DNA of 64,000 nucleotides from Cellulophaga sp. BC115SP (GTDB taxonomy: Bacteria; Bacteroidota; Bacteroidia; Cytophagales; Spirosomataceae). The notes under the pieces were generated by a model. It saw only the letters and a program-made list of their open reading frames with translations. It was not told the origin of the DNA and did not search any database. Position numbers and translations under genes: made by a program. Position 1 is the first letter of the stretch. Each line of letters begins with the position of its first letter. Positions 18,001-24,533 of this stretch are shown here, piece by piece. The stretch is taken from NCBI RefSeq assembly GCF_009905545.1, contig NZ_JAAALB010000024.1:1-64000 (forward strand), read 5' to 3'.

Positions 18001-18627
18001 AAGTTCGAAAAGGATGTGGTGGGTATTTATATCTCTGGTCACCCGCTCGATACCTATCGACTGGAGCTTGATAGTTTTTGTACCACCACTTTGGATAAAG
18101 TAATGGATCCTGCTTACAGAGGAAAAGAAGTGAGTGTTGGAGGAATTGTCACGAAAGTAGTGGAACGATATTCTAAAAATGGAAATCCATTTATGTTGTT
18201 CACACTGGAAGACTATAATGGTAGTTATGAGTTTGCGCTTTTTGGGGAGGATTTTGTCAACTTATCCAAATATGTGTCACAAGATAGATTCTTGTATGTG
18301 AGAGGTACCGTTCGCAACCGTTGGGGCAAGCCTGATGATTGGGAATACAAGCCTATGAGTATGCAGTTGCTGTCTGAAATTAGGGACAAATACACCAAAG
18401 AACTCAGCATTACACTAGGATTGCAGTCTGTAAACGCTATGATAGTGGATTCACTCAATCAACTTTTTCTCAAGCACCAAGGAACTTGTAGTGTTTCTGT
18501 AAAAGTTGTCGACCCTGAAGACAAAGTTGAGGTTACTATGCTTTCAAGGAAAAATAAAATTTCTCCCAATAATGAATTCTTGGAAGAGCTTCAACAAATC
18601 AATGGAGTGACTTTTAAGTTGAATTAG
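15055..18627 (+). CDS. dnaE: DNA polymerase III subunit alpha
   Basis: Replicative polymerase catalytic subunit, 1190 aa. The N-terminal PHP domain begins with HLHCHTQYSLLDG and keeps DHGNMFG, so its metal site may be active. The polymerase active-site aspartates are D414 and D416 in PDIDTDF. The fingers/tooth region contains GSVRGTGIHAAGI, and a C-terminal OB-fold follows about residue 1020 (VSVGGIVTKVVERYSKNG). The frame opens at a TTG 24 bp upstream, but the ATG at 15055 gives the canonical MQFSHLHCH start. It contains no intein. Confidence 0.96.
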   Translation: MQFSHLHCHTQYSLLDGASKISGLFAKAKADNMPAVAITDHGNMFGAFQFVAEAGKHGDVKPIVGCEFYVVEDRHKKSFSKDQKDRRNHQLMLAKNRKGYENLVKLCSLGYIEGLYGKYPRIDKELILQYHEGLIATTCCIGASVPQAILRHGEEEAEKEFKWWLDLFGEDYYIEVQNHEIPDQLKVNEVLLKFAKKYNVKVIASNDSHYLDQKDANAHDILLCINTGEKQSTPTYKDVDDGESVKGKRFAFYNDQFYFKSTQEMTDLWSHIPEAIDNTNEIVGKCDHLKLKQDILLPNYQIPAGFVSQDDYLEHLTWEGARNRYGENWEEPHIKERLAFELHVVRTMGFAGYFLIVQDFINAGRDLGVFVGPGRGSAAGSAVAYCIGITNIDPIKYNLLFERFLNPDRKSMPDIDTDFDDEGRQKVIDYVVDKYGKQQVAHIVTYGTMAAKMSIKDVARVMDLPLNESNELAKLVPDKPGTSLNRVMNAPLIGEKSLAEKEQLQAEDIENVKKLREIRREGSLRSKVLEEALVLEGSVRGTGIHAAGIIIAPKDLTEILPVATSKEVNLLITQFEGKIIEDAGVIKMDFLGLKTLSILKEALRLIKQNYGVVIDLDTIPLDDVKTYELYQRGETNATFQFESGGMQKHLLDLKPDQFSDLIAMNALYRPGPIAYIPNFIARKHGREEISYDLPDMEEYLADTYGITVYQEQVMLLSQKLAGFSKGDADVLRKAMGKKDRYTLDKMKSKFVDGAKEKGHPEDKLNKIWTDWEAFAQYAFNKSHSTCYAFVAYQTGYLKAHYPSEYMAAVMSNSLGNIEKITFFMEECKRMGLPVLGPDINESYRSFAVNKKGEIRFGLGAIKGTGDAAVESIIEERDKNGPYKDIYDFVTRVNLRTVNKKTLESLAYAGAFDCYPEIHRAIYFEESEGSTFIEKIIRYANKSSEIASSAQASLFGMLGEGGGADIAKPKIPSIEKWSQMERLKFEKDVVGIYISGHPLDTYRLELDSFCTTTLDKVMDPAYRGKEVSVGGIVTKVVERYSKNGNPFMLFTLEDYNGSYEFALFGEDFVNLSKYVSQDRFLYVRGTVRNRWGKPDDWEYKPMSMQLLSEIRDKYTKELSITLGLQSVNAMIVDSLNQLFLKHQGTCSVSVKVVDPEDKVEVTMLSRKNKISPNNEFLEELQQINGVTFKLN

Positions 18628-18707
18628 TTAGAGGAGCATAGTTAGAAAGGAACAAAGGCAAAAGTTAGTTGAGACTAAGTCTTGAACTAGGAAGTTACTA
18701 TCTTTTT

Positions 18708-18771
18708 AAAGCGCTGTAGGTACGACAGAAAGCCAATTATATGGAAATCTGTCGCACCTACGGCGCTCTTT
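18708..18771. repeat. Long imperfect inverted repeat, REP-like
   Basis: The left arm AAAGCGCTGTAGGTACGACAG (18708-18728) pairs with the right arm CTGTCGCACCTACGGCGCTCTTT (18749-18771) with few mismatches around a 20-nt loop. Another small hairpin, GCTCC-TAC-GGAGC, lies near 18812. The 265-bp gap between dnaE and hmp holds these and no gene; a plus-strand frame across it (18741-18926) is only read-through of the repeat. Confidence 0.7.
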
Positions 18772-18892
18772 ATAATAGTGCAGGAAATGATTCATTACTA
18801 CCAAACTTTCGCTCCTACGGAGCTGAAGCCTTAGATAAGACTCAGAAAAATTTCCCAGTAAACAGCTATATCATATTCATTTTACTATTTCT

Positions 18893-20080
18893 CTACAAAT
18901 CCCCACTTGGACCAAAAAACTCATAATGTAATTGCCCCTCTGGAATTTCTAGCGCTAAAAGCATCTGTTTTACCTGTTTCATAAATGGTACTGGTCCGCA
19001 GAAATAATATTCTGCATCGAGCGATGAAATATTTGCTTTAAGCACTTCAGGCGTAAGTAATCCTTGATAATCTGGTTGGTCAGTCGCGAATGGCTCGTCA
19101 TAAATAGAAATCACCTTCAGAGTCTCCTTTTTATCTGCCAACTGACGACTTCTTTGGTCAAAAGCGTGAACAACTCCATTTTTGGCACATTGAATAAACA
19201 ATACTTCGTTTTCGGCGTGATGAAATAAGTGCATATACATACTCATCAAAGGTGTAATACCAACACCACCAGCAATCAAAACAATTGGTTTTTGCGTTGG
19301 TTCTAATACAAATTCACCTGCAGGAATTCCCAAATTGATGGTATCTCCTACTTGCGCTTTTTCATGTAAATAATTTGAAACAACACCAGCTAGATTACCC
19401 GTTTCCTTTTTAACCGAAATTCTTAACGTATTTTGAGTAGTACAACCAGACAAACTATAATTACGAGTATGCGTATGCTCAGCACCTTGAATACTGACAT
19501 TTACAGCCACATATTGCCCTGCTTTGAAGGTTGGAATAGCTGTATTATCAGAAGGCTTCAGATAAAAACTGGTAATGATACTCGATTCCTCCTCTTTTTT
19601 GACAATTGTATAACTTTTCTGTCCTCGATATCCACCCTCCGCTTTCTCAGCTTCTTGATAGATATTTTCTTCGATACCTATCAACAAATTGGCTAACTCT
19701 TGATAAGCCTCTGCCCAAGCATTAATAATATCATCCGTTGCTGCATCTCCTAAAACTATATTGATAGCTTCCAATAAGTTGGTTCCCACAATATCATACA
19801 TCTCAGGAGTAACTGATAAACTGGTATGTTTCTGTGAGATTTGTGTGATCGCTTTTGCCAAAACCGCAGGATTTTCAATATTGGCAGCATACGCGTAAAC
19901 CGCATTCGCCAAAGCACGTGGTTGTGTTCCATGCACTTGGTGTGTCATATTAAACACATTTTTGAGAGAAGGATTTCTTTCAAATAACAACTGGTAAAAA
20001 GTTTTCGTAATTGCCTCTCCATGAACAGCCAATACAGGCACAGTAGCCTTTACGATTTCTATAGTTTTTGCACTTGCCAT
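18893..20080 (-). CDS. hmp: Flavohemoglobin nitric oxide dioxygenase
   Basis: Converts NO plus O2 to nitrate with NAD(P)H, protecting against nitrosative stress. 395 aa. The globin domain (1-138) keeps distal Tyr29 and Gln53 and proximal His85 (QKHTSL), the same numbers as in E. coli Hmp. The FAD domain has RNYSLSG, and the NAD domain has GGVGITPLMSM and a C-terminal FFGPSG. The Rrf2-family regulator gene lies 187 bp upstream on the same strand; both promoter regions carry the same palindromic operator. Confidence 0.95.
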   Translation of the reverse strand: MASAKTIEIVKATVPVLAVHGEAITKTFYQLLFERNPSLKNVFNMTHQVHGTQPRALANAVYAYAANIENPAVLAKAITQISQKHTSLSVTPEMYDIVGTNLLEAINIVLGDAATDDIINAWAEAYQELANLLIGIEENIYQEAEKAEGGYRGQKSYTIVKKEEESSIITSFYLKPSDNTAIPTFKAGQYVAVNVSIQGAEHTHTRNYSLSGCTTQNTLRISVKKETGNLAGVVSNYLHEKAQVGDTINLGIPAGEFVLEPTQKPIVLIAGGVGITPLMSMYMHLFHHAENEVLFIQCAKNGVVHAFDQRSRQLADKKETLKVISIYDEPFATDQPDYQGLLTPEVLKANISSLDAEYYFCGPVPFMKQVKQMLLALEIPEGQLHYEFFGPSGDL

Positions 20081-20096
20081 AATTTTACAATAAAGA

Positions 20097-20120
20097 ATAA
20101 AAGACCTTTTAATCTTTTAT
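20097..20120. promoter_or_regulatory. Putative Rrf2 operator upstream of hmp
   Basis: Inverted repeat ATAAAAGA-N8-TCTTTTAT, 17 bp before the hmp start codon. Same half-sites and same spacing as at 20743-20766. Confidence 0.7.
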
Positions 20121-20267
20121 ATAATTAAAAAAATGTGTTTTAAAGAAAATGATTACGTGGTGATTTGCCAACGACATGAGGATTACTCGCAAACAGTTTC
20201 TCATCCAATCCGTAGGAATACCATTTACAAAAATTCCAATGATTTATAGACAACTCACCCCAAAAGT

Positions 20268-20702
20268 CTATCGCTTCAAAAAAGTTAAGCCATCAGCCAG
20301 ACCTGTTGCCACATCAAAGAGTGTGGTCGTTTCAAGAAGCTTGGTAATGTCTGCTCTAATTTTAGCAAATTGACGATGTAAAGGACAAGGATTTGCTCCG
20401 GAACACTCCTTTAGTCCTAATCCACAACTTTTGAAAATATCATCGCCATCCATTGCACGTACTACTTCAGCCAACTTTTTCTCCTTCATCGCCGATTCAG
20501 GAATTTCAAATCCGCCATGAGGTCCTTTTACCGAATCTACAATATGATTCTTGGATAAAACCTGCATGATTTTTCCAGTAAAAGCCTCAGGTGATTCGAT
20601 GGCTTGGGCAATATCTTTTATCCCCACCCTTTTTTGTACTAAAGACTGAGAAGCAATGTAAATACAGGCCTTGATAGCATATTCACAAGTTTTAGAAAAC
20701 AT
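20268..20702 (-). CDS. Rrf2 family regulator, NsrR-like
   Basis: 144-aa winged-helix repressor. The N-terminal MFSKTCEYAIKACIYIA and GPHGGFEIP wing match the Rrf2 family. Three cysteines in C-X6-C-X5-C (CGLGLKECSGANPC, about 93-106) are placed to bind an Fe-S cluster, as in NsrR and IscR. The neighbour is the NO-detoxifying flavohemoglobin, so an NO-sensing role as in NsrR is the best guess. A matching operator 41 bp upstream of its own start suggests autoregulation. The name nsrR is not assigned, since IscR/RsrR-like alternatives share these features. Confidence 0.88.
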   Translation of the reverse strand: MFSKTCEYAIKACIYIASQSLVQKRVGIKDIAQAIESPEAFTGKIMQVLSKNHIVDSVKGPHGGFEIPESAMKEKKLAEVVRAMDGDDIFKSCGLGLKECSGANPCPLHRQFAKIRADITKLLETTTLFDVATGLADGLTFLKR

Positions 20703-20740
20703 AACTACTATTGTTAATTAACACAACAAAGATAAATCAT

Positions 20741-20768
20741 CAATAAAAGATAAAAAAGTCTTTTATTG
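20741..20768. promoter_or_regulatory. Putative Rrf2 operator, autoregulatory
   Basis: Perfect CAATAAAAGA-N8-TCTTTTATTG palindrome with the same core and spacing as the hmp site at 20097-20120. Confidence 0.75.
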
Positions 20769-20821
20769 TATTTTTTTTCACAATGCCGATATTAAAATTT
20801 CAGCAAGAAGCATCATTATGC

Positions 20822-22192
20822 TTAGCCTTTACCTTCTTTCTTATTCCAGTAAAAATAAAATGGTATTCCTGAGGCAATTAGCGCCAAGCCAGAAAAAGCT
20901 TGTACGGGTTGAGTAAACAACGTGACTGTAACTAATACCAAACAAAACAAGATAAAAATCATGGGTATATAGGGATAGCCCACTACTTTGTAGACCCGTT
21001 CGAGCGTAGGTTCTTTCTGTCGAAGCAATATAACACCGTATGCTGTGGCGCCATAATAGATAAAAGAAGCAAAAACCAACATATCGGTCAGTTGGTCGAA
21101 ACTACCAGACCAAATCAATAGCACCGACCATAAAGCTTGAAATAACAAGGCATAAGAAGGGGTTTGATGTTGTGGGTGAATATGTGAAGTTTGCTTAAAA
21201 AACAGCTTATCTCTGCCCATGGCATAAAATAACCTTGCTGACATCAGAATAGTGCCATTGGTGGCGTTTAGAGTAGTAAGCAAAATTAAACACGCCAATA
21301 AGATCGTTCCGATGGGTCCTATCATCACCTTGGCAACTTCAATGGCTGCAATGGTGTTGGGATTTTCGTTCATTTGAATAAATGCCTCAATCGGTAGTAT
21401 CCGTAGATATACTAGATTGAGTGATACATAAATCAAGATAACCGATAGCGTACCAAAAGTCAGTGCTAAGGGTAAATTCTTTTGGGGAGATTTGACCTCC
21501 TCTCCAATAAATCCTATATGATTCCAACCTTCATATCCCCAAAATGCTCCAAGACAAGCTGCGAATAAGGCTTTTATCCAAGTGCCAGCAGTACGATTTT
21601 GATAAATTTCAAGAGATGATGAATGGCTTAAGTTTTCCCACGACCCCTGAGGGCTCCATAGTCCCCAAAAAACAAAAATTCCTACTGACAAAAACATCAA
21701 AAATGTCAAACTGTTACTTAATTTCTCTGCAATAGTTAATCCTTTGTAGTTGACATAGGTTAGCGAAGCAACCAAAAGCGTAGCTATAATTTTGATTAAT
21801 ATGGAAGCCTCGATGAAGTATAGCGGTAAATTTTTGGCAAAAATTGAATAAAAGGATTCTGCAAACACATAGGCTAAGGCGGCAATTGAGGCTGTTTTCA
21901 TTACCGTAAAATTGCCCCAACCGTACAAAAATGCAAAAAATGGATTGTAGACTTTTCGGTAATACTGATACTCCCCTCCTGAATCAGGAAAAAGACTTGC
22001 CATTTCAGCCGTCGTCAGTGCCCCAGCCAAGGTAATAAGCCCTGCAACTACCCAACACAATAACACCAACCAAGGCGAGCCTAATTCGGCTGACATTGGG
22101 GCTATTTTTTTAAAAACACCCGAACCAACAATCACGCTTACTACAAGCAAGCTTGCCGAACGAAGTCCTATTTTGGGTTGTAGAAGAGACAT
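20822..22192 (-). CDS. APC family amino acid permease
   Basis: 456-aa inner-membrane transporter with about twelve hydrophobic segments. The start MSLLQPKIGLRSASLLVVSVIVGSGVF contains the family's substrate-binding GSG motif in helix 1; a longer frame to 22279 is rejected because it precedes this. GAFWGYEGWNHIG is the helix-6 broken region typical of LAT/YfnA-type permeases. It lies 129 bp downstream of a DgcA-like racemase gene on the same strand, so it probably imports an amino acid, possibly a D-isomer or acyl derivative, for that pathway. Substrate not provable. Confidence 0.87.
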   Translation of the reverse strand: MSLLQPKIGLRSASLLVVSVIVGSGVFKKIAPMSAELGSPWLVLLCWVVAGLITLAGALTTAEMASLFPDSGGEYQYYRKVYNPFFAFLYGWGNFTVMKTASIAALAYVFAESFYSIFAKNLPLYFIEASILIKIIATLLVASLTYVNYKGLTIAEKLSNSLTFLMFLSVGIFVFWGLWSPQGSWENLSHSSSLEIYQNRTAGTWIKALFAACLGAFWGYEGWNHIGFIGEEVKSPQKNLPLALTFGTLSVILIYVSLNLVYLRILPIEAFIQMNENPNTIAAIEVAKVMIGPIGTILLACLILLTTLNATNGTILMSARLFYAMGRDKLFFKQTSHIHPQHQTPSYALLFQALWSVLLIWSGSFDQLTDMLVFASFIYYGATAYGVILLRQKEPTLERVYKVVGYPYIPMIFILFCLVLVTVTLFTQPVQAFSGLALIASGIPFYFYWNKKEGKG

Positions 22193-22194
22193 AG

Positions 22195-22232
22195 TTGAGT
22201 GATGAGTTAAGAATGCTGAGTTTTGAGTTTTT
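22195..22232. repeat. Heptad-phased tract between racemase and permease genes
   Basis: Read on the minus strand: ACTCAAA, ACTCAGC, ATTCTTA, ACTCATC, ACTCAAC, five uninterrupted 7-bp units, immediately before the permease start. Confidence 0.65.
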
Positions 22233-22321
22233 GTGGTATTCGCTTTAGAGTTCTGTAAATATTTCAGAAAACAAGCCAATTCATCGTATTTATGGTGCTT
22301 TTTAGAGATTCTTCCTCCTAT

Positions 22322-23392
22322 TTATAGCTTCAACAAAGAAAGACCAAATCCACTTTTCTCATTGAGATACATTAAACCTTTTTTGACTTCAAAACCTCCT
22401 GTTACCAAGTCCTCAGCCAAGTCAAAACTGCCATCTAGGTCAAGGTATTTTGTATTGGGACAAGCGTAGGCAAGATGTAAGGCTGCTGTGATACTGGCAA
22501 TGCTTTCGTCGTTACAACCCCAAAATAGGCTAATTCCCGCATTTTTGGCAATTTGAGCTATTTCTAAAGCAGGTAAAAGTCCTCCACATTTCATCAGTTT
22601 GATATTAAAAATACCAAACCTTTTGGGTTCAGCAGCAAACTTGATGGCATAGTTCGCATCCTTCAAGCTTTCATCTGCGGCAATTCCTGAGGCATAATCT
22701 AAGGTTTGATATAAGCTCTTTTCTTCTCCAACCGCTACGGGTTGCTCTACCAATTCAATAGCGAGACTTTGCGTATGTTCTAGCCATTTTAGAAGCGTAT
22801 CTATATCATATCCTTGGTTGGCATCTACTCGGATTGTTATAGCATTGCCAAACGATTTGCGAAGTGCCACAATTCTTTCTATATCTTCGTGCCAATCCAA
22901 TCCTGTTTTTACTTTTAGTGTTGTAAAACCTGCCTCCAAATACTCTTTTGCTTCTATTAAGGTATCTTCCACGCTCTTGATACCGATGGTAACAGAAGTT
23001 GGCAAAGCCTCTATCTTTCTCCCATAAAAATCAACTACTGGAATTGATAAATATTGGCAAAAAGCATCATGAAGTGCTAAATCAATCGCTGCCAGAGTGC
23101 CAGGCAAATACCCAAAATACTGTTGCGATTCAAAGATAATTTTCTGAAAATGTCGAATATCACGTCCTACTAATTTTTGAACAAAATCAGTTTGTAGGGA
23201 AACTAAAGTTTGAGCTGGATTTTCACCAACAACCTCTTCAGCAGGACTTGCCGAACCTACGCCGACAATTCCATTTGCTAATTCAATTTCTAAAAATACC
23301 AGTTGCACATCTGAAAATGTACTATAGGCAATTGTATAAGGTTTGGTAAGTTTCAAATACTTGATATAAGCACGAATAGCTACGATTTTCAT
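22322..23392 (-). CDS. Enolase-superfamily racemase: N-acetyl-D-Glu racemase DgcA or dipeptide epimerase
   Basis: 356 aa, muconate-lactonizing subgroup of the enolase superfamily. The catalytic lysine pair is K160/K162 (TLKVKTG), metal ligands D190, E216 and D240, and the opposite-face base K265 (NIKLMKCGG). This set fits L-Ala-D/L-Glu epimerase (YcjG) and the related DgcA, which racemizes N-acetyl-D-glutamate. The immediate neighbour, 9 bp upstream, is a DUF1611 gene of the DgcN type, which favours DgcA. The fused deacylase gene further upstream fits either use: trimming peptidoglycan-derived D-Glu compounds or removing the acetyl group. Confidence 0.85.
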   Translation of the reverse strand: MKIVAIRAYIKYLKLTKPYTIAYSTFSDVQLVFLEIELANGIVGVGSASPAEEVVGENPAQTLVSLQTDFVQKLVGRDIRHFQKIIFESQQYFGYLPGTLAAIDLALHDAFCQYLSIPVVDFYGRKIEALPTSVTIGIKSVEDTLIEAKEYLEAGFTTLKVKTGLDWHEDIERIVALRKSFGNAITIRVDANQGYDIDTLLKWLEHTQSLAIELVEQPVAVGEEKSLYQTLDYASGIAADESLKDANYAIKFAAEPKRFGIFNIKLMKCGGLLPALEIAQIAKNAGISLFWGCNDESIASITAALHLAYACPNTKYLDLDGSFDLAEDLVTGGFEVKKGLMYLNEKSGFGLSLLKL

Positions 23393-23401
23393 GGTGTATG
23401 G

Positions 23402-24442
23402 TTAGTTTAAAATTAGCTTTAAAACCTCCTCTACCCCATCTTGAAGGGGTAAAATGACAGGAATTTCTAATTCTTTTTGGTAGCTATCCCTAAATCCTAG
23501 ATATTCTTCTTCGGTACAATCTTCCGTATTCAGTGCCAAAGCTATCACTTCTGCTCCTAGTTTTTGTATTAATTCAATTTCTGAACTCACGCTAGGTATT
23601 TCGCCCCAATGGGGATCGTTATCGTAATATTTTCTCTTGGGTGCGTGTACTAATACAACCTTTTTGGCATTTCCTGAAATAATGAACTCAAATCCGCAAG
23701 GACCACTTGGGTTTCTTAAGGCAGATTGTCCTTCGAGCAAAATAAAGGCAGGTTTAGCTTCTTTCCAACAAGTAACAATGGCATGTTCTAATTCGCCCGA
23801 AACAAAATCATTGAGCGTAGAATCAAATACAAATCCGTATTTCCCGCCTTGTAACCAACCCGTTTGACCCGTATAAATCATTTCTGCGGAGATACCTTTT
23901 TGTTCGGCACATTGACGCAATAATCTCGCAGTAGTACGTTTTCCCAAAGCACAATCCATACCCATAACTGCCACAATTGGCACATCTACTTGATTAATTT
24001 CTCCTGTCCAAAAATGTAAATCCTGACGTTTCTTGGGCTTACGAATATCGATGAGTTCCAAGTTTTTTTCCTCCGCTAATTTGACAAAAACAGGATTGTC
24101 AGTCAAATACTCATGAAGTCCATTTACCACAGAAATACCTGCTCCCAAGGCCTTTTCTACAATTCCAACCATGGCTGGAGGCAATACTCCGCCTACAGTT
24201 GCCACACCGATGATTAAATAATTAATCTCTAACAATTGTTCAATAGCTTCTTCCAAAGAACCAAACACTGGTATATTTCGATGTTTTCCATCCAAAACTT
24301 CTCCAGCATCTTGGCCCGACAATTTAGGCGTATCGATTACACCAACGATTTCGAATCGCTCGGTACCTCTTATTAAGCCATGTGCCGTTTTGGCGTCGTT
24401 TGTTTCTAATAAACCGTTGGTTAATACTATCGCTTTGTTCAT
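23402..24442 (-). CDS. dgcN: DUF1611 family protein, DgcN-like N-acetyltransferase
   Basis: 346 aa with an N-terminal Rossmann-like region and a central P-loop-type motif GMDCALGKRTT (161-171), the DUF1611 hallmark. DUF1611 members paired with a DgcA racemase have been described as DgcN, acetylating D-glutamate in D-Glu catabolism. Here the pair is 9 bp apart, clearly one transcriptional unit. The product should be cytoplasmic. The symbol rests on this pairing as much as on sequence. A hairpin and 91 bp separate it from the upstream hydrolase fusion gene. Confidence 0.75.
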   Translation of the reverse strand: MNKAIVLTNGLLETNDAKTAHGLIRGTERFEIVGVIDTPKLSGQDAGEVLDGKHRNIPVFGSLEEAIEQLLEINYLIIGVATVGGVLPPAMVGIVEKALGAGISVVNGLHEYLTDNPVFVKLAEEKNLELIDIRKPKKRQDLHFWTGEINQVDVPIVAVMGMDCALGKRTTARLLRQCAEQKGISAEMIYTGQTGWLQGGKYGFVFDSTLNDFVSGELEHAIVTCWKEAKPAFILLEGQSALRNPSGPCGFEFIISGNAKKVVLVHAPKRKYYDNDPHWGEIPSVSSEIELIQKLGAEVIALALNTEDCTEEEYLGFRDSYQKELEIPVILPLQDGVEEVLKLILN

Positions 24443-24469
24443 GTTTGTGAGGTGATAGGGAGTTTAAAT

Positions 24470-24502
24470 AAGGGCAAAAGCAAATGAATGCGATTGCCCT
24501 TT
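24470..24502 (-). terminator. Intercistronic hairpin before dgcN
   Basis: AAGGGCAA / TTGCCCTT stem with a 16-nt interior. On the minus strand it is followed by ATTTAAA, so partial termination or mRNA processing between the fusion gene and dgcN is plausible. Confidence 0.5.
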
Positions 24503-24533
24503 TAGGATTAGATATTAAGGTGAAAAATGAATG

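Noticed and set aside
18741-18926. Small plus-strand gene after dnaE
   Set aside because: The frame is made of an inverted repeat and the 3' end of the hmp gene.
20176-20373. 65-codon plus-strand frame between hmp and the Rrf2 gene
   Set aside because: Overlaps the Rrf2 gene end antisense and shows no protein-like features.
22322-23392. o-Succinylbenzoate synthase or muconate cycloisomerase
   Set aside because: The active-site set and the DUF1611 neighbour fit the epimerase/DgcA branch; no menaquinone or aromatic degradation genes are near.
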